DNA of 64,000 nucleotides from Labrenzia sp. 011 (GCF_003075075.1 NZ_QCYM01000063.1:44717-108716); one strand, 5' to 3'. Counted from the first letter of the stretch, positions 1 through 8,266 are shown. The notes: a model not told the origin generated them from the letters alone. A program made the numbers and translations.

Positions 1-1
1 C

Positions 2-559
2 CGGCTCGCGCCCAAGATCCTGGCGACGCTGGATAGGGCCGTCAGCTACACCCAGGCGGTCATGTCCTACGGTAAGGCGCAGGAAAGGGCTCCCCAGCGC
101 CGTCTGCTGACCCTGCGGCGGGTGGGCGACGATGTCGCCGACGTTCTGGGACTGGTGGACCACGAGCTGGTGAGCTTCGAAAACAGGGTGCCGGACGGGG
201 TCGAGATCGATGCGGATCCCGAACAGATCTTCAGGATCCTTCTGAACCTGTGCCGCAACGCGCTCCAGGCCCTGGAAGCGGAAAAGGACGCGACCCTGGT
301 CAGGCGGATCACCCTGGAGGCCGAACGCACCGGCTCCTGCGTGTGTATCAGTGTGACCGATACCGGGCCTGGCATTCCGGAGAATACCCGCAAGGCCCTC
401 TTCAAGGCCTTCCACAGCGGCTCCAAGCATGGCGGCATCGGTCTGGGCCTTGCCATCGTCGCGGAGCTCCTGAAGGCCCACGGCGGCCGCATCCGCCTGG
501 ACGATACCGGCGGGCCGGGCACCTGCTTCCGTCTCGAGGTGCCCGACCGCAGCCATTGA
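2..559 (+). CDS. Sensor histidine kinase, C-terminal part (5' end outside window)
   Basis: The reading frame is open from the first bases of the window, so only the last 185 residues or so are present. What is visible is the end of the dimerisation helix followed by a complete HATPase_c domain: an N box (ILLNLCRNALQALE), a G1 box (DTGPGIPE) and a G2 box (GGIGLGLAIVAELLKAHGG). The phospho-accepting His would lie upstream and is not seen. The protein ends directly after the ATPase domain, so there is no attached receiver on the C-terminal side. In the family such proteins autophosphorylate and pass the phosphate to a response regulator. The partner is not in this window: the next gene is a tRNA. 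Family assignment is secure; the signal sensed is unknown. Confidence 0.88.
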   Translation, partial: RLAPKILATLDRAVSYTQAVMSYGKAQERAPQRRLLTLRRVGDDVADVLGLVDHELVSFENRVPDGVEIDADPEQIFRILLNLCRNALQALEAEKDATLVRRITLEAERTGSCVCISVTDTGPGIPENTRKALFKAFHSGSKHGGIGLGLAIVAELLKAHGGRIRLDDTGGPGTCFRLEVPDRSH

Positions 560-907
560 GCGCGCAGGCGCCGGAAAAGCCCGCCTGACAGGCGGCCGGA
601 ACCGGCAGACTCGGACCGTCCTGAAAACAGCCGCAACCACTGGTCAGCCGCGCCGGGAGGCGGTGCCTCCGCAACGGAAAAATCCGCCGGTTTCACGGGC
701 CTGTCCGGTGGAGGCGGCCGAAACCGCGGGAATTCGGCGGCTTGCGAAGCTTTGTGACCGTTCCATGAAAAAAAGTTCGAAAAGTCCCTTGCATTCCCAG
801 CCGGACCGAAGTAGTTAAGCGCCCTGTCCGGGGCACGCCCCCGCAGTGCCAAGACCGGTCAATCCGGGGTCCTCTGGAACCCGATGACAAGTTCTTCGCC
901 TCTATAA
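560..907 (+). other. Intergenic region with tRNA leader
   Basis: No convincing coding sequence is seen between the kinase gene and the tRNA. The long reading frames on the minus strand here are shadows of the kinase and tRNA. The right part holds the likely tRNA promoter (listed separately) and a C-rich leader. Confidence 0.6.
789..817 (+). promoter_or_regulatory. Likely sigma-70-type promoter of tRNA-Arg
   Basis: A TTGCAT hexamer at 789-794 and a TAGTTA hexamer at 812-817 are separated by 17 bases. This matches the CTTG-type -35 and 17-base spacing common for stable RNA promoters in alphaproteobacteria. It implies a leader of roughly 85 bases before the mature tRNA. It is inferred from the motif only. 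Confidence 0.45.
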
Positions 908-984
908 GCACCGGTAGCTCAGCTGGATAGAGCACCAGACTACGAATCTGGGGGTCAGGGGTTCGAATCCTCTCCGGTGCGCCA
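908..984 (+). tRNA. tRNA-Arg (anticodon ACG)
   Basis: The 77-base cloverleaf can be read directly. The acceptor arms are GCACCGG (908-914) and CCGGTGC (974-980), followed by discriminator G and an encoded CCA (982-984). The D arm contains the AGCTCAGCTGGAT block, the anticodon loop is CTACGAA (anticodon ACG, decoding CGN arginine codons after A34 deamination), and the T arm is GGTTCGAATCC. The minus-strand translation of this gene gives the familiar artefact peptide ending in LVLYPAELP, which should not be annotated as protein. Confidence 0.97.
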
Positions 985-1386
985 TTTCCATTCAAAACTG
1001 CGAACACCAGCGGAAATATTTTCCGCTCCGACATGGTGTTTTCTGCGCTCCCTCCGCTGCCGATTGCCGGGCTTTGCGCGTCCGATGTCGATGCCTGGGC
1101 ACCGCTTGCGGGTCGACAGATTTCAAGGGTTCACAGCCCGTTCGGCGAGGCATTGGGCAGGCTGTGACTGGTCTCCATGGCTGAAGTGCTAGAGCGTCGG
1201 GATCTCCCTTGACGCAGCGGCGCGCCCCATTTTTTCGAAGCAAGTCCAAAACCGCTATGCTACGAATTTCGTTGAAGGCATCCGGCAATCCGCTTTTTTG
1301 ACGGCGGAGAACAGGCGGGCGTCATTCCGGTTTTCCGCGTCGCATCGCGACCCTGGACAGTTCCCCGAATTGAATGGAGCCATGAA
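985..1386 (+). other. Intergenic region between tRNA-Arg and poxB
   Basis: No gene is supported. A hairpin with 8-bp arms (AGCGGAAA at 1009-1016 and TTTCCGCT at 1020-1027) sits just behind the tRNA and may end its transcript, although no T-run follows. The 3' end of a tRNA is a common integration site, but I see no integrase and no repeat of the tRNA end nearby. The poxB promoter must lie in the right half. Confidence 0.5.
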
Positions 1387-3126
1387 TTGACCACGACAAC
1401 CTGCGCAGATTACATCGCCGAACTTCTTGCTGAAATCGGTGTGACAAGAATTTGGGGAGTGACCGGCGACAGTCTCAATGGCATCAACGACAGTCTCCTT
1501 CGTCAGGGCAAGATCGAATTCATGCATGTCCGCCACGAGGAAACGGGGGCCTTTGCGGCGGGGGCCGAGGCGGCCACGACCGGCAGGATCGCCGTCTGCG
1601 CGGGAAGCTGCGGACCGGGCAACCTGCATCTGATCAACGGGCTTTACGATTGCCAGCGCAACCAGGTTCCCGTCCTGGCGATCGCCTCGCATATTCCCTC
1701 CACAGAGATCGGCACGCATTATTTTCAGGAAACCCACCCCCAGGAGCTCTTCCGCGAGTGTAGCCACTATGTCGAGCTGATTTCGGACCCGGCCCAATTG
1801 CCACGCGTCATGGAAACGGCGATTCGCACCGCCGTGGAACGTCGCGGCGTCGCCGTGATCGTGCTTCCGGGCAACACCTCCCTTGAGCCGGCTCCGGCGA
1901 AACCCGCCCCGATCACCTTCGCTCAGCCACCGCAAATCACCCCGGCCTCCGCCGATATCGATCGGCTCGCCGAGCTTCTGAACGGGTCGGACGCGGTGAC
2001 CCTGCTGTGCGGCAGCGGCACGGCCGGCGCTCATGACGAGGTCGTCGCGCTGGCGGATGCGCTCGGCGCGCCCGTCGTGCATGCGCTGCGCGGCAAGGAG
2101 CATATCGAATGGGACAATCCCTTCGATGTCGGCATGACCGGGCTGATCGGGTTTTCCTCGGGCTACCATGCCATGGAGAACTGCGACACACTGCTCATGC
2201 TCGGGACGGATTTTCCCTATCGCCCATTCTACCCGGAAAAGGCGAAAGTGGCCCAGATCGATATCCGCCCGGAAGCGATCGGCCGCCGCAGGGCGGTCGA
2301 TATCGGCCTGGTCGGCGATATTCGCTCGACCCTTGCCGCGCTTCTGCCGCGCCTGAAGCGTCAGGAAGACAGGCATTTTCTCCAGAGCGCCAGGGAACAC
2401 TATGCTTTGGCCCGCAAGGGCCTGGATGACCTGTCGTTTCCCGCAAAATCCGACCACCGCATTCATCCCCAGCATCTGACACGCCTTCTGAGCGAACACG
2501 CCGACGAGGATGCGATCTTCACGGCCGATGTGGGGACCCCTACGGTCTGGGCCGCCCGTTATCTGAAGATGAATGGCAAACGGCGCCTGCTGGGGTCCTT
2601 CAACCACGGCTCCATGGCAAATGCCATGCCGCAGGCCATCGGCGCGCAGGCAGCCTTTCCCGGCCGGCAGGTGGTGTCCTTGTGCGGTGACGGCGGCTTC
2701 TCCATGTTGATGGGGGACATTCTGTCTCTGCGGCAGCTCAAGCTGCCGGTGAAACTGGTCGTCTTCAACAATGGTTCGCTCGGCTTTGTTGCCATGGAAA
2801 TGAAGGCTTCAGGCTATCTCGATGCCAATACGGATCTCGACAATCCGAATTTCGCCGCCATGGCCGAGGCGATCGGTATCAAGGGCATCCGGGTGGAAGA
2901 TCCGGACAGGCTTGACGAGGGCGTTTCGGATGCGCTGGCGCATGACGGGCCTGTCCTGCTGGACGTCAAGGTTGCCAAGCAGGAGCTTGCCATGCCGCCT
3001 TCGATCAAGCTGCAACAGGCCAAGGGATTCAGCCTGTTCATGATAAAGGCGATCATGAGCGGACGCGGCGATGAACTCGTGGAACTCGCCCGCACCAATC
3101 TCAGGCCACGCGGACGGCGTGGCTGA
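1387..3126 (+). CDS. poxB: Pyruvate dehydrogenase (quinone) / pyruvate oxidase PoxB
   Basis: The 579-residue protein is colinear with E. coli PoxB, which decarboxylates pyruvate to acetate and CO2 and passes electrons to ubiquinone at the membrane using TPP and FAD. Visible hallmarks are the N-terminal GVTGDSLNG block, the catalytic Glu in VRHEETGAFAAGAEA (about residue 51), the central FAD region with HALRGKEH and GMTGLIGFSSG, and the C-terminal TPP motif CGDGGFSMLMGD followed by FNNGSLGF. The C-terminal stretch KLQQAKGFSLFMIKAIMSGR matches the lipid-binding peptide region of the E. coli enzyme. The start is TTG at 1387 with GGAG at 1376-1379; the nearby ATG at 1382 hits a stop at once. It is transcribed alone and faces a small minus-strand gene. 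Confidence 0.95.
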   Translation: MTTTTCADYIAELLAEIGVTRIWGVTGDSLNGINDSLLRQGKIEFMHVRHEETGAFAAGAEAATTGRIAVCAGSCGPGNLHLINGLYDCQRNQVPVLAIASHIPSTEIGTHYFQETHPQELFRECSHYVELISDPAQLPRVMETAIRTAVERRGVAVIVLPGNTSLEPAPAKPAPITFAQPPQITPASADIDRLAELLNGSDAVTLLCGSGTAGAHDEVVALADALGAPVVHALRGKEHIEWDNPFDVGMTGLIGFSSGYHAMENCDTLLMLGTDFPYRPFYPEKAKVAQIDIRPEAIGRRRAVDIGLVGDIRSTLAALLPRLKRQEDRHFLQSAREHYALARKGLDDLSFPAKSDHRIHPQHLTRLLSEHADEDAIFTADVGTPTVWAARYLKMNGKRRLLGSFNHGSMANAMPQAIGAQAAFPGRQVVSLCGDGGFSMLMGDILSLRQLKLPVKLVVFNNGSLGFVAMEMKASGYLDANTDLDNPNFAAMAEAIGIKGIRVEDPDRLDEGVSDALAHDGPVLLDVKVAKQELAMPPSIKLQQAKGFSLFMIKAIMSGRGDELVELARTNLRPRGRRG

Positions 3127-3167
3127 GCCGCAGGGGGCCCGGTAATACCAAATGTCTTTGCTCTCCC

Positions 3168-3209
3168 CCTGACCTGAGTCCGGCCTCATGCGGTCCGGCT
3201 CAGGTCAGG
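3168..3209. terminator. Hairpin between convergent genes
   Basis: Inverted repeat CCTGACCTGAG-TCCGG (3168-3183) / CCGG-CTCAGGTCAGG (3195-3209) lies between poxB and the convergent gene at 3247. It could end transcription from both sides. There is no long T-run, so a classical intrinsic terminator is not certain. Confidence 0.4.
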
Positions 3210-3246
3210 GCCGGGGAGTGCTCGGCGGCGGATCAGCTGGCCTTCG

Positions 3247-3594
3247 TCATCTGACGATTCGCAGAAAAGAAGACCCGAGCGCCATCGCGTGCTTTTCCAG
3301 CTCGCCCTGATGGTAGCCGTCCAGAGCCACGGCCATGGTCTTGAAGTCCTGGGCCTGTGTTTTCATGTCGAGCGTCCGCTCCCCGGGAAAAGCATCGGCG
3401 ATCATCTGATGATGCTCTTTCACCAGGTCGGCGAGCCGAAGGGCGCTGCCGATCAGAAAGGCGCGATATTGCAGCCGCTTCACCTCCGAAATCCCGAGGG
3501 TTTCGGCGTCCTTCAGTATCTGCCCGAAACCGATGACATTGGTACAGACCATCCGCAGTTCACGGCCGCAGTCTTCGTCGTGTGAGCGGGACAT
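3247..3594 (-). CDS. Small hypothetical alpha-helical protein
   Basis: This 115-residue protein begins MSRSHDEDCG. I chose the start at 3594 because GAGG lies 6 bases upstream; the longer reading frame to 3804 has no such site and its extra part is Cys/Arg-rich and unlike a real protein. The sequence is mostly amphipathic helix with many His, Met and Leu residues (LADLVKEHHQMIADAF), suggesting a soluble helical bundle. It has no signal peptide or membrane segment. I do not recognise the family with certainty. It stands alone, convergent with poxB and divergent from the SDR gene. Confidence 0.65.
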   Translation of the reverse strand: MSRSHDEDCGRELRMVCTNVIGFGQILKDAETLGISEVKRLQYRAFLIGSALRLADLVKEHHQMIADAFPGERTLDMKTQAQDFKTMAVALDGYHQGELEKHAMALGSSFLRIVR

Positions 3595-3806
3595 TCCGGG
3601 CCTCGAAAGCTTGTTGCAAACGCCGAGGCTAACAGGCCGTTCGGCTATTGCAAGGAAGCAGGAGGGCCATCTTTCACGACATCGTTCGCCTGCGGGACGT
3701 TGCGCCAAAAAATGCCGTGTTTTCCGACGGCTTTCACCGATGAGCGGCCCTGCTTGACGGCAGGAGAGGGTGCACTCTCCAGGGCTGCATCCCGCTCTTT
3801 TCACAA

Positions 3807-3820
3807 TTGATTCCTGTCAA
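3807..3820. promoter_or_regulatory. FNR/FixK-like box upstream of SDR gene
   Basis: TTGATTCCTGTCAA matches the FNR/FixK consensus TTGAT-N4-ATCAA except for one base, and it sits within a longer inverted repeat AATTGA-N6-TCAATT (3805-3822). It lies 208 bases upstream of the acetoin-reductase-like gene and 213 bases upstream of the divergent small gene. The rest of the 3595-4028 intergenic region shows no gene. The distance to the start codons is long, so this is a candidate only. Confidence 0.35.
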
Positions 3821-4028
3821 TTCCGGGCAGGAGTGCAGCGCCTATTGTGCAGCGCGTGACGAGTCTCGAAAGGGACGCACGAGATGGCGGAGCCGGTGAC
3901 ACCTGCGGGAGCGGGTGCATTCGGCAAATCATCGGAGTCACGTGCCTGCCCTGGAAATCCGCCGCACACAGCAATGCAGTTTCATGGTCGCAACCTCCCT
4001 TGCGACACGAACGAACAGGAGATCTGAC

Positions 4029-4808
4029 ATGACAATCAATGGGAAAGTTGCCCTGGTGACCGGTGCCGGTCAGGGGATCGGACGCGGTATCGCCTTGCGG
4101 CTGGCAAAGGATGGCGCCGACATTGCGATTGTCGATATCAAGACGGACAAGATGGAAGCGGTGGCGGCCGAGATCAGGGCCCTGGGCCGCAATGCGACAA
4201 CGTTCAAGGCGGATGTCGGCAATCGCGACGAGGTCTATGCGGCGGTCGACCATGCCGAAAAGGAACTCGGCGGCTTCGACATCATGGTCAACAATGCCGG
4301 GATTGCACAGGTCAACCCGATCGCCGACGTGCAGCCCGAAGAGGTGTCGCGAATTCTGAAGATCAATCTGGAAGGTGTGCTTTGGGGAATCCAGGCGGCA
4401 GCGGCCAGATTCAAGGCTCTTGGCCGCAAGGGCAAAATCATCAACGCCGCGTCTGTCGCCGGCCATGAGGGTTTCGCCATGCTGGGCGTCTATTCGTCCA
4501 CGAAGTTCGCAATTCGCGGGCTGACCCAGGCGGCCGCCAAGGAATATGCGAGCGACGGCATCACCGTGAACGCCTATTGCCCGGGCATTGTCGGCACGGA
4601 CATGTGGGTGACCATCGATGAGCGCTTCGCGGAGCTGACCGGCACGCCGAAGGGCGAGACATACAAGAAATACGTCGACGGCATCGCCCTCGGCCGGGCC
4701 GAGACCCCGGACGATGTCGCAGCCTTGGTGTCCTATCTCGCCGGCCCGGATTCCGACTATGTGACAGGGCAGGCCATCATCACGGATGGTGGGATAGTGT
4801 ATCGCTGA
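4029..4808 (+). CDS. Short-chain dehydrogenase, acetoin/diacetyl reductase-like
   Basis: The 259-residue protein is a classical SDR. It carries the NAD-binding TGAGQGIGRGIA motif near the N-terminus, the NNAG motif, and the catalytic Ser-Tyr-Lys set in INAASVAG and YSSTKFA. Compared with the family it resembles BudC-type acetoin reductases, sharing the GGFDIMVNNAGIAQ, LEGVLWGIQAA and VNAYCPGIV blocks, which convert acetoin to 2,3-butanediol or diacetyl to acetoin with NADH. The ATG at 4029 is preceded by AGGAG at 4018-4022; longer forms lack such a site. Proximity to poxB, another enzyme of overflow metabolism, fits but is not proof. Substrate choice among SDRs is hard to infer, so the exact reaction is moderately sure. 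Confidence 0.85.
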   Translation: MTINGKVALVTGAGQGIGRGIALRLAKDGADIAIVDIKTDKMEAVAAEIRALGRNATTFKADVGNRDEVYAAVDHAEKELGGFDIMVNNAGIAQVNPIADVQPEEVSRILKINLEGVLWGIQAAAARFKALGRKGKIINAASVAGHEGFAMLGVYSSTKFAIRGLTQAAAKEYASDGITVNAYCPGIVGTDMWVTIDERFAELTGTPKGETYKKYVDGIALGRAETPDDVAALVSYLAGPDSDYVTGQAIITDGGIVYR

Positions 4809-4829
4809 TCTCCTGATCGGCAACGCAAG

Positions 4830-4868
4830 CCCGGTGAAGGCCGCTCCTGAAAACGCTCCTTCACCGGG
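4830..4868. terminator. Bidirectional hairpin between SDR gene and ATPase operon
   Basis: A perfect 11-bp inverted repeat, CCCGGTGAAGG (4830-4840) and CCTTCACCGGG (4858-4868), lies between the two convergent transcription units. There is no T-run on either side. Confidence 0.45.
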
Positions 4869-4936
4869 ACACACGGACATGGTCCGCAGCTTCTCCCTGC
4901 GCCCGGAACCCTGCCGCAGCCGTCAGTCGCGCGTTC

Positions 4937-5773
4937 TTACACCCGATCCTGTGCGGCGACCGTCGAGAGTTCGATGATTTCCGTGGTCATCTGTTCCTGG
5001 CGCGCGCGCTGGAATGCGCCCTTGAGGTCGGCGGCGATCCGTTTGACGTTCGACTGGGCCCGGGACATGGCCGCCGCGCGGGCGGCATTTTCGGCGGAGA
5101 ACCCCAGCATCAGGGCCTCGCAGACTTCGGTGAAGACATATTCCTCGACCAGCGCGCCGATCAGGTTTTCGGCGGAGAGCGTCGTCAGCGGCGGTGTGCC
5201 GGGGGCGGCGGGAAAGCGGCTGAAGTCGAAGGGAAACAGGGTACGGCGGACCGGGGCGCGGTCCGGCGTGGCCGGGTCGCCGAAGACAATATCGAGGGTC
5301 ATGCCGGGGGTTTCCGCGAAGCGTTCGAAAAGCGTGTCCATCAGCCGGTTGGCCAGGCGGGGAACTTCGGCGGCATGTGGCGCCATGTCCGTCCACCACA
5401 CGGGGGAGACGCCGTGCTCCTCCAGCGTTCCCCTTGTGCGGCTGCCCACGACCATCAATGCGCGGCCTTCCGCTGCCAGGGCGAGACAGGTCTCGGCCAT
5501 CCTGTCGCCAAAGGATCCTGAAAACCCCTGGGCGGCGCCGACGACGATCGCCAGTGCGGGCCCGTCCCTGGTGTCCTCCTGCCCGCCGGGGTCGCCGAGT
5601 GGCAGCGCGGTCGACAAGGCCCCGGCCACGGTCGCCTCATGCGTGCGGATCGCGTCCAGATGCGTTCGCGCCTCCATCTGGTGAGCCGTGGCCAGAGCCC
5701 TGAGGGTCGACACGACGCTGTCGATCTCGTGGATATTCGCGATCCGCTCCTGGATCTCTTCGGGCCGGTTCAT
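4937..5773 (-). CDS. atpG: N-type ATPase gamma subunit
   Basis: This 278-residue protein is the last gene of the atpDCQRBEFAG operon. It starts inside the end of atpA with a 4-base overlap (5770-5773). The N-terminal helix (EIQERIANIHEIDSVVSTLRALA) and the C-terminal helix (AQSNVKRIAADLKGAFQRARQEQMTTEIIEL) are the two strands of the coiled coil that forms the central rotor shaft, and the ends are typical for F-type gamma subunits. The middle part is divergent from housekeeping gamma subunits, as expected for the N-type family. It should couple rotation of the c ring to the alpha/beta head. Position alone already predicts this identity. Confidence 0.9.
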   Translation of the reverse strand: MNRPEEIQERIANIHEIDSVVSTLRALATAHQMEARTHLDAIRTHEATVAGALSTALPLGDPGGQEDTRDGPALAIVVGAAQGFSGSFGDRMAETCLALAAEGRALMVVGSRTRGTLEEHGVSPVWWTDMAPHAAEVPRLANRLMDTLFERFAETPGMTLDIVFGDPATPDRAPVRRTLFPFDFSRFPAAPGTPPLTTLSAENLIGALVEEYVFTEVCEALMLGFSAENAARAAAMSRAQSNVKRIAADLKGAFQRARQEQMTTEIIELSTVAAQDRV

Positions 5774-7299
5774 GACGGTGGTTCCGATTTGAGGCCGGAC
5801 AGGCGGGCGGCAGCGGTGCGCACGCAGTCGACAAGGGCGGCACGCACTGCCTCCTCCAGCAGGTCCGCTCCAGCGCTCGCGGCCCCCGTGCCGGTCAGTT
5901 TCGGTTCCGCCGCCAGAATGGGAAGGAGCTCCGTTTTCAGTGCCGGTATGGCGTCAGGCGCAAGCGCGTCCAGAACCCCTTCCGCCAGGGCGGCGAGCAA
6001 GGCCACCTGGGCGACGATCGGCAAGGGAGAGAAACGGTTCTGCGCCAGGAGCGCACCGATCCTCTCGCCGCGTTCCAGGCGCGCCTTCATGCTTGCGTCG
6101 GCGAAGCCGCCGAAGCGGGAGAACATCTTCATTTCAAGATACTGGGAATAGTCCAGGCGCACCCGGCCGGCGACCGCCTTCAGCGCCGCCGATTGCGCCT
6201 TGCCGCCGACCCGGCTGACCGACAGGCCGATGTCGACCGCCGGGCGCTGGTTGCCGGCAAACAGCGCGGCGGAAGTGACGATCTGGCCGTCGGCGATGGA
6301 GATCAGGTTGGTCGGAATATAGGCCGACAGGTTGCCGGCCTCGATCTCGGCGATCGGCAGGGCGGTCAGCGAGCCGCCGCCCTTTTCCTTCGACAGTTTG
6401 GCGGAGCGCTCCAGCAGCCGGGCGTGCAGATAGAAGATATCGCCCGGATAGGCCTCGCGTCCCGGCGGCTGGCGCGCCAGCAGGGCGAGCTCGCGATGCA
6501 CGGCGGCATGTTTGGTCAGGTCGTCGTAGACAATCAGGGCATGGCCGCCCCGGTCGCGAAACTCCTCGGCAATGGAAGTCGCCGAAAAGGGCGCCAGCCA
6601 GCGCAGACCCGGTTCCGCCGTTGCCGGGGCGACGACGAATATCGTCCGCTCGAAGGCGCCCTTTGCGCGAACCGCCTCGATCACCCGGCGCACCGCGGTC
6701 GTGCGCTGGCCGATCGCCACATAGATGCAGACCATGTCGCTGGATTTCTGGTTCAGGATCGTGTCGACGGCAATCGACGTCTTGCCGGTTCCGCGTTCGC
6801 CGATGATCAGTTCCCGCTGGCCGCGCCCGATGGCAAACAGGGCGTCGACCACCAGCAGCCCGGTTTCCACCGGCTCGGTGACGAAATCACGCTCGATGAT
6901 TTCCGGCGCCGGACGTTCGGTTTCCCGCATGCCGGCAGCTTCGATGGGGCCAAGATCGTCGAGCGGGCGTCCGAGCGGGTCCACGACCCGGCCGAGCAGA
7001 CCATCGCCGACGGGAACGGAAAGCAGCGTTCCTGTACGGGTGACGGAACTGCCGGCCTCGATCCCCGTCATCGGGTCGAGAAACGCTGCCTGGAGGATTT
7101 CCTGGTCAAGGTTCAGGACAAACCCCCGGGCACCGGTGGAAAAGGCGATGATTTCGTCCAGGCGGGCACCGGGCAGGCCGGTGACATGGGCCAGACCGTC
7201 GGCGATCTCGACCACCGTGCCGGTTTCCTCTGCTTCCGGGCCAAGGGGGGCGGCGGCCACGCGGGCCTTCAGGTCTTCAAGGCCGGGCGTCATGGTCAT
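5770..7299 (-). CDS. atpA: N-type ATPase alpha subunit
   Basis: The 509-residue protein has the alpha-subunit N-terminal barrel (TGTVVEIADGLAHVTGLPGARLDE split over residues 27-50), the P-loop GERGTGKTS (about 167-175), and the VYVAIGQR-like segment CIYVAIGQRTTAVRR. It binds nucleotide in the non-catalytic sites of the alpha3beta3 head. The start overlaps the end of atpF by 23 bases; a second ATG two codons later is also possible. Short overlaps on both sides show tight translational coupling within the operon. Identification as alpha rather than beta rests on the QRTT region and on operon order. Confidence 0.95.
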   Translation of the reverse strand: MTMTPGLEDLKARVAAAPLGPEAEETGTVVEIADGLAHVTGLPGARLDEIIAFSTGARGFVLNLDQEILQAAFLDPMTGIEAGSSVTRTGTLLSVPVGDGLLGRVVDPLGRPLDDLGPIEAAGMRETERPAPEIIERDFVTEPVETGLLVVDALFAIGRGQRELIIGERGTGKTSIAVDTILNQKSSDMVCIYVAIGQRTTAVRRVIEAVRAKGAFERTIFVVAPATAEPGLRWLAPFSATSIAEEFRDRGGHALIVYDDLTKHAAVHRELALLARQPPGREAYPGDIFYLHARLLERSAKLSKEKGGGSLTALPIAEIEAGNLSAYIPTNLISIADGQIVTSAALFAGNQRPAVDIGLSVSRVGGKAQSAALKAVAGRVRLDYSQYLEMKMFSRFGGFADASMKARLERGERIGALLAQNRFSPLPIVAQVALLAALAEGVLDALAPDAIPALKTELLPILAAEPKLTGTGAASAGADLLEEAVRAALVDCVRTAAARLSGLKSEPPS

Positions 7300-8017
7300 C
7301 CTTCAGAGCCTCCGAAATCCGCGCCAGGTCGTGAGCGAGAGAATTGTGAACCGTGCCGGTGGAAGACGACAGGTCGAGACCGGCGACAAGCGCCGGGTCG
7401 ATTTCCACTTCAGGTGCGCTTATGCCGAATGGTTTCAGGGCCGCATCGATGATTTTCCTGTCGCCCCCGGACAGCGGATGGGGGGAAACGATCCTGAGGT
7501 TCTTTCCGTCCAGAAGACCGGCCCGGCGGTCCTCCGGCAAGGCGGCAATGGTGTCGGCAAGCCGGGCGGCATAGCCTTCGACAGTGGGGGGAGCGGGAAG
7601 CGCCGACAGGGCCCGCCCGGCGATGGTTTCGGCCAGATCCCGCGCATGCCGGAGTGTTTCGGCTTCCGCCTCCAGCACCGTTTTGCGTGCATCGGCGTGC
7701 GCCGCGGCCAGGATCGCTGCGGCCTCCTTGCGGGCTTCCTCCAGCAACTGCTTGCGCTGTTCTTCGGCCTCTTCCTGCGCGCGGGTCAGGACGTCGTGGC
7801 GCGCGGCAGCGGTTTTCTCCGCCTCCTGTTGCGCTCGGGCAGTGGCCTGCAGGGCGTCGGATCGGGCCTTTTCCGCCGCCTCCATGGCCGCTCTGGTCTC
7901 CTCCTGACGGCGGGCGATGATCCTGGCCACGGGCCGGAACAGGAAATGCCGCAGGATCGCGAGCAGCACCAGCACATTGACGATCTGAAGGGAGAAGGTG
8001 ATCCAGTCGAACTGCAT
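7277..8017 (-). CDS. atpF: N-type ATPase b subunit with delta-like C-terminal domain
   Basis: At 246 residues this is much longer than a normal b subunit (about 156). Residues 1-25 form one membrane helix (FDWITFSLQIVNVLVLLAIL), followed by a long Ala/Glu/Arg-rich coiled coil to about residue 140. The remaining 100 residues look like the C-terminal part of a delta subunit: LRIVSPHPLSGGDRK, then a DPALVAGLDLSS block resembling the DPsLiGGl signature, then a final helix. No separate delta gene (atpH) is present in the operon. This agrees with published descriptions of N-ATPases lacking atpH. The protein should therefore act as the whole peripheral stalk. The fold of the C-terminal part is inferred from motif similarity. 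Confidence 0.92.
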   Translation of the reverse strand: MQFDWITFSLQIVNVLVLLAILRHFLFRPVARIIARRQEETRAAMEAAEKARSDALQATARAQQEAEKTAAARHDVLTRAQEEAEEQRKQLLEEARKEAAAILAAAHADARKTVLEAEAETLRHARDLAETIAGRALSALPAPPTVEGYAARLADTIAALPEDRRAGLLDGKNLRIVSPHPLSGGDRKIIDAALKPFGISAPEVEIDPALVAGLDLSSSTGTVHNSLAHDLARISEALKDDHDARP

Positions 8018-8020
8018 GGC

Positions 8021-8266
8021 CTAATTCACGAACGGATTGGCGAACAGCAGCAGCAGCGCGACGACGAGGCAGTAGATCGCCATCGTTTCGATCATCGCGA
8101 GGCCGACGAACAGCGTTCGGGAAATGGTGCCGGAGGCCTCGGGCTGGCGGGCGATGGCCTCCATGGCGGCGGCAACCGCGCGGCCCTCGGCAAGGGCAGG
8201 GCCGATCGCTCCGAACGAAACCGCAAGCGCGGCGGCCAGAATACTGACGATTTCGATGTAGCTCAT
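8021..8266 (-). CDS. atpE: N-type ATPase c subunit
   Basis: The 81-residue proteolipid has two membrane helices joined by the polar loop ARQPE (residues 39-43). The ion-binding carboxylate is Glu60 in GLAMIETMAIYCL. Helix 1 carries a second carboxylate, Glu27 in GPALAEGRA, where the Na+-binding c subunit of Ilyobacter tartaricus has Gln32. Thr61 and Tyr65 take the places of Ser66 and Tyr70 of that protein, while its Val63 and Thr67 correspond to Met here. So part of the Na+ ligand set is retained, but the double carboxylate leaves the coupling ion (Na+ or H+) open. The start overlaps the end of atpB by 4 bases. Confidence 0.95.
   Translation of the reverse strand: MSYIEIVSILAAALAVSFGAIGPALAEGRAVAAAMEAIARQPEASGTISRTLFVGLAMIETMAIYCLVVALLLLFANPFVN

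Noticed and set aside
693..1034. Minus-strand frame with the peptide RIRTPDPQIRSLVLYPAELP
   Set aside because: It is the antisense translation of tRNA-Arg, a well-known false protein in databases.
985..1192. Possible integration scar at the tRNA-Arg 3' end
   Set aside because: No repeat of the tRNA end and no integrase or phage gene nearby.
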